Below are positions 36,842 through 48,151 of a stretch of 60,108 nucleotides of DNA, piece by piece (positions within the stretch are counted from its first letter, which is position 1; each line of letters starts with the position of its first letter). This DNA comes from Tieghemiomyces parasiticus. Taxonomy: Eukaryota > Kickxellomycota > Dimargaritomycetes > Dimargaritales > Dimargaritaceae. A program made the position numbers and the translations under genes. The DNA lies in the NCBI GenBank assembly GCA_027575765.1, contig JANBPT010000183.1, positions 1-60,108 of the forward strand, in the 5' to 3' direction. The notes beneath the pieces were generated by a model, which made no database searches, was not told where the DNA came from, and saw nothing but the letters and a program-made list of their open reading frames with translations.

Positions 36842-39800
36842 GGCCGCGGGAAGAGGGTGGCCGGATATCGAAGAAGTGGAAGAGAGTGTAGATGGGGAGC
36901 GCGGGGTTAGAAAGTGGAGCTGGTAGATGGGGGAGCCGTCCGGTGGAATTGGCGCGGATAAAGGTCGGAGAGGCGGATGGTTTTCGAGTTAGCAATGTAT
37001 CCCGGTGAAGGATGACACCGTTGGGCAGGGTCCAGGAGAGGTCAAGGATACGGGGTCCTTGCTTCTTCAAACGGGGAAAGAAGGGCCAGGTACTGCGCGG
37101 AGCTGTGGGAGTGTATCCACTGCCACCGTAGTAGCGGGGTCGGATGCTGAGGTCAACCGCAGGGCGGCCCTACCGCCCCGCGAGAGCCACCCATTCGCCC
37201 ACCTCTGGACCTTTCCTGACCTACCTCCCACTTTCCCTCCCCTATTTACCATGGGGGGATTATCTGTAGACCGGAAAATCGATGGATACAACTAGAGAGC
37301 TGATGACAGGCCCAATCTCAACCGAGGCTCCCCCCCCCCATCGCTACTTGGCTAATTGAACTAGTCACCAAATGGGACGTAGGTTTGGAGGTTGTGAGGA
37401 GCGTTCATGGCCGATAGAATGGCTGGGGCCCATGGTGTATCTAGTACAAGCCATATCCTATCAGTAAAATTTAATTCGTTGGTGAAAAGTATATAATATC
37501 CATCAAGCTAAGTAATAATTGGGAGTATTGAACGAATAGTATGCTAGGATGGGCAACGGCCACTTGCGATCTCACCACGGCTGTACTTGTCGGGTCATTC
37601 GCGACAAACCCCCTTTCCTCCATCCTGTAAAGTAGGGAACGATCACGCTTAACTCGGGCTATTTGGGCGTAGAGTCCACTACGGTTTAGGGGTTCAGCGT
37701 GGACATCAGCCTTGTGATTCGGTCTGTCATCCGGGACCTCGATATGGTGGGCATGGTGGCCGGTGGGCGTTAATGAGGGTGATGTGGGTGGGACCGTACC
37801 GCTGTCACACAGCCTCCAACATAACGTATTTAGCCAAAGAGGCCAGAAGGGCGCTGACCGCGTTGAACTTCAACACAGGGACGTCCTTTAGTAATAACCG
37901 CGCTATTGCCAGGCACTACACGGCCAGTTAATCTCGGCCATGAGCGTGTTGAATCTGCCTCTCCGTTTGATGGTTTAGCTGCGAGGCATCACTGTGCGGA
38001 CGGCCCGTTCCGTCGCGTCCGCCAGGGCCAGGTGGCCCCACTCTGTTCGGACGTGAGCCGGGTTATAACTCGCGATACTATTCGAGAAGGCGCTTCCCTA
38101 GCCTAGCAGTATCAGGGTACCAGGTGTGGTCGTGGCGTCGGCTGGTGATAGCATGGAGAGCAAAGGATGCACGCAGGGAGATATTAACTGTCGCCATCCT
38201 GACAAAGAAGACGATACATAGTTCTATCCATGGTCGTAGGTGACCGCTAGTGTGCAAGGTGAAGCGGTATAGCCATGTCAGCTCGTCAACGGGCAGTTCG
38301 GGGAATACATGGGACCGGGTACCGATATAGACAGTCCAGAGAAGCAACCCGGCCAGGGTCTAAATCACCCACGTCCACAGGATCAGGTGCCCCAACCCCG
38401 GTCAACCGACGGCTTGGGGTACGAAGCAGCCCAGGAGGCATTGGAAACGGTGGCGGTATAGATAGAGGGTGGTTACCGCCCACTCCAGCTCGCCGAGCTT
38501 ACGATGCGTAGGGTATTAGGATCAAGAGCACTGGGGAGGGGAGCGTAAGGTAAGGTTAGTGAGGGCCTTCTGAAACGCATACCATCTCCTGTCTTCCGGT
38601 TGGATCCTGACATTGAGGAAGAGCCAGGGAGGAGGTAGAAAGCGGTGGCCGAGAGTAGATCAAGGGGCCAGAGTGTCACCTAAGCGTAGAAGACGAATGC
38701 CATCGACAGGCGGGATAATTCAGGGCAAGACCCGCCGCTAGCAATACTAGGTTGGGTCCTAATAACTCAGTGGACAGAAGTGAATAGAACCCAGTAGCAT
38801 GGTTGTTTCAACGGTCTCGTCGTAGCTAAGACGGGTTGGTTTGCCCGATCGTCAGTTGATATACAGCTGCAACAAAGGATTACTAGATTTATTAGTATGA
38901 TACAATCGTTTACATATGTAGCTCGTGCGGATAGATTGCGGAGCCAAGTACGGCCCACTGCTCTGTGCTATCTGGCCCTTAACAACCAACCGTTGATGTC
39001 AGAGGCGTGGCATGATCATGGGCACAATTAGAGCCCCCTAGGCAGTAGATTGAGGATATGTACCGGAAGATTTTGGTACGTATTAAACGTACATGTGTGC
39101 ACTGGTGCATGTGCGGGAGATTAAATTGGTATGTGTCGTAATCGAACGCTTTCCGCACAGTATACCTTGGTTGAGCGAATTCTGCCCACAGCAGACACCC
39201 CTAAGTCTAAGTACATGTGCTGACCTAAATGAGTGCTGGAAACGAAGATTATACGACGCATGTTTGAGTCCATTCTACCGACGTCTCTCGTATATCCAAC
39301 GCTTCATCGCCCTGTGGCTTACCTTACCCATCAGGCAATCCGTTCATCTCGATACCCTCGTACAGGTATCCCCAGGACTACCTTGCTGTGGGGGGCCGAC
39401 CTCATTATCGGAACAACTCTGTTTCCTCTGGGTAATTCCGATCCAGTACTACTGTGTCACTGCCCCCCCCCGTTCCTGATACCAGCTTCCGATAATATGC
39501 CGCCTAAACCATCTGGACGTACACTAGAGTTGGGAAGGGGGAGAACACAATAACCCCCGGAGGTCCAAGTTTAGCCTGAGTCCAATCGGTACCATTTCCA
39601 TGTCGTAACCCTGTGGGCATTTCCCCGTCGGGCCTACTGCCAGCTACCTCCACTAGTCCTCGGTTATAATCTTCCCTAGACAATGAGGGCTTCTGATGCC
39701 CCTAGTAATCGGCGTAATTTATCGAGCGGCTACACCGCCTATTATTAGAGACGTACTAGGCAGTGGCATCGCCCGGTTGACTGACCGGACCCTCGTTTAT

Positions 39801-42166
39801 CAAGCCGGCCCTCACTACAGACCGTTTCCGATTCAACTGCCGACCTGGTGTGTTATTTTGTTTCTACGGCTTCCAACTCGCTAGCATCTGAATAGGTCCA
39901 AGGGAAAGGATGGTCATTCAGTCCTTAAAGACATGGTCTTGGGCGCGGAGGGTGACTGGCGAAACTTACAAGTTTCAGTCTGGCTTACACATTGGCCTTT
40001 AGCCTGTCATACCTAATAACCCTTGCCTACCTAGAACGGGCTTCGCTTTACGTCCGTGCTGGCCGGTCCTCACAGTGATCGTCATAGCCGTATATGATAA
40101 CCTCCTTGCATCTTCCGCCTGTGATCCTGTAAATTAGCGTTCATCTTCTTTTGGTCGGATATTATCGCGATCGCGAGGTTTGGGGATATTGAGGTAGACT
40201 AGGCAATAGCGCAGATCCCGATGCGGTAGGCCCCACTTTCCCTACCCCAATTTGCCTCTTTACAACGCCAGTTCTCAGCAGGTTGGGCTGGCTGAAGCCC
40301 TGTTATTGTAAGTCAAGTAATAGTACCGATGGCCTCGATAGGAAATATTAGCCACGACCAGCCAACGGATACGGTTGTACAAATGATACTAGGTATAACC
40401 TGCGACGCTATGCTGGAAACGGTGCCTATTTCAGAACATCGGGACCGAATTGTACGGACAAATTATAATCCCTATGTCGGGGAATATGTTTAACTTGTCC
40501 CAGAGAGGATATTGCTGGCCAAACGGTGACGGGATGTGGACCCTGCGGCCAGGATGGGCATGGATGATCATATCAACCCAGCGCCAACGATCGGCTGGAG
40601 AAAGAAAAAAAAAATAGGCACATCCTGACCCCCTCGCCTCACCTTTAGCGTCGCTACACACATGCTGCAGGTCCATCCCCTTCCTCTAGATATGCGCATA
40701 CCGCCAGTATCTTCAACCGATTATACTTTGGTCGGAGTTCAACCACCTTCTGACACAATACTACCAGATTAGGTCCAGCGATCATAGCATGCTACCACTC
40801 ACGATCAGCCACCGAGCGTGCAGGGCGACGACAGGCTTCACATTTCCGAGACTCTTCGCCTTCTTAACTGAACCCTCATACAATCGTTTGGCCATAATGG
40901 GGGAGATGATCTACTTAACTTTCGCGCATAATGCTGCTTTGATTATAACAGATATATTTTGATGCCTGGTCTGCCATCCTGGAACTGCTGCCGCTCGCCT
41001 ACCTTCCCGGTTTGAAACCCGACCGCGTATGATCGACTTTTTATGTTGTTTTTTTCTTTCGTTCGGCTGAGCTTTTAACCCCCCCCCTTCTCGCATACCG
41101 GTCAGAATCCTCGGGTGCGTATATATTTTGCTTGGATGTCGAGCTACAAGGTCACACCTGTGCCGAGGTATCCACAACGCAAGGTGACCTCCTTCTATTA
41201 TTGGTGTTGATTGAGGCACAGATAATCCAAAGGGCTTTCACAGTCGAAGGCAGGTGAGCGATGCAGAGGTGTGTGTGTGTGCATGGCGTTCTTTCATTGA
41301 TAGCCGATCGATGTAGACTAAATGGTCACAAAGTTTGTCTTCTCTCTCCCCCCATTAGCTACGGCAACGGCCTACTGTTGTTCGGCCTGCCTTCCGCTGC
41401 TCTGCCTGCCCGACTTTCAACTTTACTAAAGTAGCAGATGTAGGCTTGAAGATCGCACCACCACCAAAGCGGGTTGGGGGGGCAAAGCTGGCGGAAGATG
41501 GGGCGGTATGGACATCCCATGTGTACCAAGTTCGGCCGGCCTGTCCTACGTGACCACTTACCTCTAGTATTTAAACCCCGGCCGTAACTGCCTGAGATTC
41601 CGTAATTTGACCATACTTTGCCACCCTCCTTCCCCCCCCCCTTCGTAAGCCTCCCTCCCTCCCCTCCCCTGTCCCACTCTAAAGGATTCGTGCTCGCCCG
41701 GCTAGCACCGGACCGCCTGCCTGTATTGGAACCCCCAGCCCCTCTCCCCCGACCCCTGCACACCTGTCACAATTTACCGCAAATGACCACGCCCCTGCGC
41801 CAACTAATTTAAATCCCAGTTTCCCACCAACCCCTCGTTGTAATGTGCACGGCCACCGTCCTATCCTTATAGTTGTTAATTTATTACTTTTGACTCTACT
41901 GCCCTTGATATCAACGACCCTCCCACGTCGCGTGCACATCGGAGTTGGTTGGTGCACGTACTGTACACCTAACCACTTTCATCGCGGTCCAGATACTGTG
42001 GCCTATCGTTGTATAAAAGAAGCCGAACTGTTCGACTTCCCCTTATCCAACAGGCACGCACATCCCCCCCTTCAGTCCCTTCGGCTATACCCGCTCGTAC
42101 TTCTCTCCTCTATCGACTTGACCAACTTCCTGCCCATAACCCCCCCCCTACACCCCACTAGCCGCC
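36842..42166. other. Gene-poor intergenic region
   Basis: The first 200 bases or so are the pyrimidine-rich leader of the glucosidase gene (minus). Beyond that I recognise no gene. A minus-strand frame at 38078-38347 has a hydrophobic, protein-like stretch (TWLYRFTLHTSG region) but its start is not ATG and no splice partner was found. From about 41.6 kb the plus strand turns C/T-rich, leading to the candidate gene at 42167. Confidence 0.5.
42012..42018 (+). promoter_or_regulatory. TATA box
   Basis: TATAAAA 149 bases before the ATG at 42167, with a C/T-rich leader between them. Confidence 0.5.
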
Positions 42167-42501
42167 ATGCATCTTACCAGTCACAAGAACATCAGCCCGG
42201 ATTCGGACGGCAACCGTCCCGATAGCCCCGTCCTGCCTCCGGGTGACCCAATAATGGACCTGCCGCCGCCGCCGCCTACCTCGTAGAGCGTGGGATACGA
42301 TCTGTCGGCCAACCTGGCCGTCAGCTGACGCATCTTAGGTCCGGTCGACTACCCTTCCCCCCCAATCTTCCCTTCCTTCCCCTTTGGCTAGTAGCCTTTG
42401 GTGACTTTGGTCGCTTGCTAACTAACCTAGCGAATCGTGTTTATAAACCTGTCCCTGATAGTGTGTCTGAATGGGTATATAAATTTGAAGTGCCGAAGTA
42501 G
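42167..42501 (+). CDS. Possible small two-exon gene, 92 aa, unknown function
   Basis: A TATA box, a C/T-rich leader and a strong start context (GCCGCCATGC) precede this ATG. Read straight through, the frame stops after 39 codons. If a 56-base intron (donor GTAGAG at 42283, branch-like CTGAC, acceptor CTTAG at 42338) is removed, the frame continues for another 54 codons to TAG at 42499. The product would be acidic/Pro-rich at the start (DLPPPPPTS) and then hydrophobic (LPLWLVAFGDFGRLL), ending EWVYKFEVPK. I do not recognise it. The donor is imperfect and the intron is shorter than the others here (137-239). An open run of that length can arise by chance. Confidence 0.32.
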
Positions 42502-43146
42502 GCCAGTGGCGGGATAAATGGAACATAAAAGATGTCAAGACGTGCTGAGTAATTCCATCCGGCGTCCAATAGGCGCAGTACAAGAGCTGAAGGTGTTAGC
42601 GCCCCATAAGCCACCAAGTAGAACACACTTAGATTGTGCAGCAGGCAGCGCTCATCACAAAGCGACCTGATAGGATTATAATCGGTACAAAGTTTATTAC
42701 TACGGGGTAGAGCGAACAAATCTATTATCTGCCCGCTGGAGCCGTAGCGAGCCACGTGGAAGATAGTTAGACCGATGAGCCAAGTCGCCGACATGGCTCG
42801 ACCTGAGTCGAGAGGATGAGACCCGAGATTATGTAGGAGACGAAGTGGGCGAAAAGTACAACATGCAGAGCAGGTGTGACAATGACGGGTGGTATGTTAG
42901 AGCCCTTAAGAAGGAAAAGTCCAGAGAGGAGGGGGGTGGGCGACGTAGCAGAATTATGACAAGAATACACGGCAGGGCAGATGGGAGGAGGAGGGCGAGA
43001 TGACAAGTGGGACGACCTAAAGAGGAGAGAGTGATAAACATACACATGCGGGGTTGAAAGGGAAGGGGGGATTAGGGGGAGGGGCAGTGGCTAAAACAGG
43101 GGCGAGTGGTCTGGACACTAGCCCGGCCATTACGCCACGCCCATGT
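42502..43146. other. Region downstream of CUT8
   Basis: The minus strand has hydrophobic open frames (42441-42794 with an ATG; 42767-43045) that overlap in different frames. They might be exons of a small membrane protein, but I found no convincing splice join. Nothing recognised. Confidence 0.35.
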
Positions 43147-44235
43147 CTAGGACGTAGCCGAGAAGAGACGCGGGGCGGAGGTCTGGCCGCGCGGAGAACC
43201 AAAGGTGAGGTTCGCGGCAGCACCAACCGGGCCACCGAGAAGCCAGCCGAAGCACTGGGCAAAGGCGGTCAGGGCCGAGCTGAAGTATTGACCCTGGCTC
43301 TCGTGGACGTGCTGTTGAAGACCACGCCCCCACTCCTCGATGGTCTGCTGGCCATAGAGCTTGCCCTCGCTGAGCCGGACGGCGGCGGACCGAATCGCCT
43401 TCTGGTAGTAATTGGAGAGACTCTCCAGCAACTCGCTACGCAGCGCGTTGTGCTCGGTCGTGTCCCACACCGGGAGGTGCAGGGCAATCTCGGCGGCCTG
43501 TTGCAGGTACGCGAAGGTAGTGGTGGGGAACTCCTGTTCGCTGGTGAAGTGGTTTGCATACTGGAGCAAAGAGTCGCGCAGTTCGTCCAGCTGGGGCCGC
43601 ACGCGGTGGAAGGAGTAGCTGTCGGTGGCAGGCCCCCACTTGGTATAGGGGAAGCTGTCGTACAGAGCCTTCCGCTGGGCCGCCAGGGCGGTGGTCACGG
43701 TCTGGAGGGTAGGCCGCGGAGCCAGGCCGGCCAGATCGTCCTCCAGTTCCGGGTGGCGCTCTAGGAGCTTGCCAAACAGGCCTACCAGCTGCTCCCGGTT
43801 GAGCGGCTCAAGGAGCTTGGCCAGGGGCAGTCGGTTGGGCGGACTGTCGTCTTCGTGGCGGGTCCGTTTGTGCTTGAAAGGAGCGGCGGGGGAGGCTGGT
43901 TGGGAGCGTTCGCGGTGGGCCGGGTTCTGTTGACGCCGGGCGTGGGCCACACGCTCCTTCCAAGGCTGCTTAGCAGTCCCGGTCTCAGAGAGGGTTCGGG
44001 CGCCGGGGGAGGGCGAGCGTGACATCATGTCGTCGTCCTCATCCTCGTCAGGCTTGCGCTTCGTACCACGAATCATGGTGTCAGCGGGGCAGCCCAGGGG
44101 GCTAGCAACGAGGCCGGCGAAGGCGCCACAGTTGGCGAGGGAGGCAGGGCTGTTGAAGGGGCTAAGCGGAGTGGCGGTGCCGTCGAGGAGGGATGGGACA
44201 CGGAGGCAGGGCGACTGTCCAACGAAATGAGCCAT
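43147..44235 (-). CDS. CUT8: Cut8/Sts1 nuclear proteasome tethering factor
   Basis: Tethers the 26S proteasome to the nuclear envelope and promotes its nuclear import, needed for mitosis and DNA repair in yeasts. Single exon, 362 aa. The N-terminal third is disordered, with a basic KRK cluster in GTKRKPDEDEDDD that fits a nuclear localisation signal. The Cut8 domain starts at LPLAKLLEPLNREQLVGL, with a helical region including a SFPYTKWG block and YSFHRVRPQLDEL, and ends near LTAFAQCFGWLLGGPV. The order of these blocks matches the family. ATG at 44235 is the first in frame. The known yeast proteins are very short-lived; lysines are few in the N-terminal part here. The minus strand above the start is pyrimidine-rich for several hundred bases. 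Confidence 0.88.
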   Translation of the reverse strand: MAHFVGQSPCLRVPSLLDGTATPLSPFNSPASLANCGAFAGLVASPLGCPADTMIRGTKRKPDEDEDDDMMSRSPSPGARTLSETGTAKQPWKERVAHARRQQNPAHRERSQPASPAAPFKHKRTRHEDDSPPNRLPLAKLLEPLNREQLVGLFGKLLERHPELEDDLAGLAPRPTLQTVTTALAAQRKALYDSFPYTKWGPATDSYSFHRVRPQLDELRDSLLQYANHFTSEQEFPTTTFAYLQQAAEIALHLPVWDTTEHNALRSELLESLSNYYQKAIRSAAVRLSEGKLYGQQTIEEWGRGLQQHVHESQGQYFSSALTAFAQCFGWLLGGPVGAAANLTFGSPRGQTSAPRLFSATS

Positions 44236-45971
44236 AGGAACCGGACCGAGGCTGAGGATGCGCGGTGCAGCAGATGGTAATTGTGCGGAAGAGACGGGAC
44301 AGATCGCCGGCGAAAGATATAAAGGGACGCTAATGGAAAGCAGCGAGAGGGGAGGGATGATTAAGGAAGGCAGGTCAATATAAAAGAGGGAAGATGGGAG
44401 GCGGTGCGGATGGTACCAGGGGAAAGGTCGAAGAACGAATGCGGTGCCGAGGGACAGCGTATAGTAGGTAGGGCGGGGAGGGGTGCCAAGCGTGAGTGGA
44501 CTGGTGGTTTAAGTGGGGAGAGGCCAGGTGGCGGCGGTGGAGGGAGCGCTGAAGGCCAAGGCCAGTGGCTGAAAAAAGAGAAAAAAAGGGCGGCGGGGGG
44601 GGGGGGGTTGACAGGCTATAGTGGTCGAGCCAGACCAGCCATTGGGAGTGTGCGAAGTGGAGGGTGGGCCTCGGGCGTGCGGGTGGAGCAAATAACGCTG
44701 GCGGTTGTAGTCATGCGGAGAAGACCAGTGCGAAGAATTCGAGTGCTGAGAGGGCTAGAACCGTTAATGAAAGCAAATAGAAGGTAGAGGCCGCTCAAAC
44801 ATACCAAGTGGAGAAGGGCGGGGCGGGACGAGGCCTTTAAGCACAACGCGCAGGGGTGGCGGAGCGGTCCCAAGACCAAGTGGTCACTTTTAGCGCCTCC
44901 AGGGGGGGCCAGATGGTCGGAGGACCAGGGCGTGCCCCGTAGCGGTGCTGGGACGTAAACAAGCGAAGGACCACTCGACCGGGAAAGGTAGGCTGCGGAA
45001 GGCAGGGTGATGGAAATGGCAGGAGCTACGGTTGGCTCCCCCGTTCGGTCGCCCACACTTCTCTAATGGTGGAACCGGTGGTAAGTCGTACGGCCACAAT
45101 CCACAGCGGATGGGGAGGAGTGGGTGTGAATAGACCACAGATCCTTTTCGGGCATTAACCACACACACACACACGCGCGCGTACGCGCATCCGCTCCACT
45201 AGGAGCTGGCCAAGCACCCCCAGCTGACCGTCCCAGTGGGGTCGGGCTGACGGTGCCCTGCTTCCCTCCCCCGCCCCGCCCACACCGGCTTTGCAACCCC
45301 GCCCGATGTGTGGGAGTGTGATTGAGGAGGTCCGGGAATTGGCCGGGGGCAGGTGGGCTTGGTAGCGCCCCGCGAATTCGTATGGGCTTACCCCTGCTTC
45401 CCCCCTCACATGACGCGGCAGGAGAAAGGGCGACGGACCCCAAGTATCACCGCAGCTGAATCTTCCCCGGCTTGGGACGCTTTGTCGGGTCCTGCGAAGC
45501 ATTCTCATCTTGTATCCTTCTAGTTGTTGACTACCATATACACGTCAAAATATCCACCTCCCCCCTCTCACTCCATCTCCCTGCCGTGACATAAAATTGG
45601 CAGTCGGACTCCTTGTACCACAAAGGTCGAGTATTGCCGTCCGCACGCAAGGAAAGACCGTCAATTTATTTAACGTGAAACGTTGTCGATACCGACGATC
45701 GCTTCATGGGGGATGCAATTATACATAGTGATAAAATAGATGAAGTCGCCAGCTGGATTGCCGGGCGAATTAGGTGGAGCTAGCCAGGCCCTATTAGGAA
45801 GACAGGGTACTGACAAACCTCCGCCGCTGGGGCCAAACCACGACGGGCAGGTTGCGTCAAATCGGCCTCTGGCGACGTGAACGGCCATCAACAGACTATG
45901 GACCCTGAGTCCAAGTGGGTGGGGGCTGGTGGTCTGCCCGTGGTGGATTTCTACTCCACTTCAAACCGTCG
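44236..45971. other. Intergenic region with CUT8 leader and a (CA)n(CG)n tract
   Basis: The minus strand is pyrimidine-rich from the CUT8 start to about 45060. An alternating purine-pyrimidine tract lies at 45160-45190. A G-run of twelve lies near 44597-44608. No gene seen. Confidence 0.55.
45160..45190. repeat. Alternating (CA)n(CG)n tract, possible Z-DNA
   Basis: CA repeats pass directly into CG repeats and a short GTACGCGCAT end; purines and pyrimidines alternate without a break over 31 bases. Confidence 0.85.
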
Positions 45972-48144
45972 CTAAGGAGGCGGCAGAGGCCGGTCCTCAT
46001 CTTCCGAGGCCTCGGAAGCCGTAGCGTCGTCCAGTAGAAACTCATCGCGAGGATCAAACTGTTTCATGGCAATATCCTCGGGCTCGCCGGGTGACGGTCC
46101 GCTGAGGGTGAGTTCCGAGGCGCCACCAAATCCACCGAAAGGGTCTACGGCTTTATGACGCGCCGACGGACCGGCGGCCAGGCCCAGCTCCGCCTCCTGC
46201 TCGGGTAAAGGGTGGTATCGGTCCGACTGACCACCATCCACCCCGCCCGCCTGGTGCTTGCGCCGGTAAATCACGTAGCCGACCAGGGCGATAAGCATAA
46301 AGGTCACTACGATGGTCCCAAATCTGATAGGAGGGGGTTGGGTTATAGAGTAAGGAGTATATGGAGGGGGGTAGGGGTTAACATAAGGGGGGGTCGACAG
46401 TCAGGTAACAGTTGGAAGAAGCCTTTTGGTCGGACAGCATTATGCACACCATCCAAACACAGACCTGGCTAATCGCTCGACCTAGACTGTCCACCGAAGC
46501 CGTCATTCGAGGCCATAATTGGCCAATTACCCCTGACTACTTACACCATACCAGCCCGGCGGGCGAAGGGTAGTTCAGCGTCATCCATATCGTAGTCGGA
46601 AAGGTCCTAGAAAGGAGGTCAGCGGGGGAGGGGCATGGTCAGACAGGTTATCAAAGCGCATTAGTACACAGGGTGTGCAGGGCCGGTTGCTTCGCCCATG
46701 GCAAATCGTCACAGCCAAGGAACGCCTTCCTAATCCAACTTACATGGGGAAGGATCTGGGAACGGTAGGGTAAGGTGTCCAGATTCGACCGAGTCAGGCG
46801 GGCGAGGAGGTCATACATCTCCTGTGGCTTATCCACGCCGGCCATATGGCTCCCGTTGGTCAGGCGCACGTAGGTCAGGTTACGCTCGGACTGGTACCAC
46901 CCGACGTCGCGGCCGTTGATCTGCCAGACATGCGGGACTTGATGGCTGAACCCGCGGTGACCGTTCCACCGGAGCTGACGGATCACGGCCTCAGCGCCCA
47001 AATGGTTACAGAGGATATCTAGATCACCGTGGACCAGCATAATTGGCAATCGAGCCAGGAGGTCTGGCAAAAAGGTCACGGTGGGCAGATCAACGGTGTG
47101 TTTGAGATATTTTTGAACCCGCTGGCTGCATTCTATCCAGTCCCCCCACTGCTGGCGGTCGACGTGAAGGGCCTTCCAGACGGACGCCTGGCGGAAGTAG
47201 TCGGTGAAGACGTGGATTTCCGGAGGCCAATTCATGCCACAGTCCGGGTACGGGTCGACGAGGAGATAATTGTACGTGTTAAGGCACTGGCCGGGGGCCG
47301 GGGCAGAGAGTAGGGCGAAGGAGTTAATGGCTGATTCGCACACCGAGTTGCGGATGCGTGGGGTGTCGTGGGCGTAGGCCCGCTCGCACACATCCATCTG
47401 CGCGCGAAAATTAGCATCAGCGGCCGGATTGAGCAGTCCTTTAGCGTGGGCGAAGTCGTAGACAGCGGGATACTGGGCCGCCGGATCGAGCCACCCGCTA
47501 CCGATGAGCAGGCCCTTTAGTGGGACGGCCACCTCAGAGGAGGCACTGTCCTCAGCACGGGCCACATGGGGATGCGACTCGAGGAGGTCCCGGCGACGCA
47601 GCATCTCGCGCGCAATGTAAGGAATATATACGCCGGCTTGGCTCTCGCCGGCCAAATACGTATCGAACGGCCGCAGCTCCGGGAAGTGAGTGTAGAACCC
47701 GTCTAGAAACGTCAAAAACGTGGTGGCGGCATCAGCGTAGCTCGTATCCATATGGGCGTCGGGGGCAGCGGAGTAGCCCGTACCGAGGGGCTGGTCCACG
47801 TAGAGCATGACGGCCTGGCGGGTGAAGGCCCACTCGCGGCGCACCGCGCGGCGGTCCAGCGTGAGGTGGAAGGGCCCGTTCTCGAGGAACACGCCGTCCA
47901 TACTGGTGCATCCCGGTCCGCCGTTAAACCAAATCACCAGTTTGCGGTTTGGGTCCACCGCGTTGCTGAGGTCCGGTACCAGCGTGGTGTTGTGCATCAG
48001 CCAAAAGAACATCTGCCCCTGGCCGTCCTCGGTCACAGGCACCTGGCCCGCGTACTGCTCCAAATCGGGCGTGTCCGACGTCGTCCAAGGCACATTGGTG
48101 ACACGGAACTGCTCGGCCGTGGGATTACGGAACACCTTTGACAT
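45972..48144 (-). CDS. KEX1: Kex1-type serine carboxypeptidase (Golgi); first exon not found
   Basis: Removes C-terminal Lys/Arg from Kex2-processed secretory proteins in the late Golgi. Three exons join in phase: 48144-46744, 46606-46545 and 46323-45972, both introns with GTAAGT donors; about 604 aa from the ATG used. The big exon is the peptidase: GGPGC block, S168 in GESQAG, D376 in GDLDILCN, H433 in NGSHMAG, the S10 family triad. The 62-base exon is acidic (DLSDYDMDDAE) and leads into the single membrane span (GMVFGTIVVTFMLIALVGY). The cytosolic tail is acidic with DEFLLDD-like stretches. The tail and span mark it as Kex1, not vacuolar carboxypeptidase Y. No signal peptide follows the ATG at 48144; a good acceptor (CCCACATAG) ends at 48152, so an upstream exon is expected. 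Reading on through intron 2 gives a false stop at 46651. Confidence 0.92.
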
Positions 48145-48151
48145 GGCGTGT

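Noticed and set aside
46651..46741. C-terminal extension of the KEX1 peptidase exon
   Set aside because: It is read-through of intron 2; a GTAAGT donor at 46743 and in-phase downstream exons give the acidic link and membrane span.
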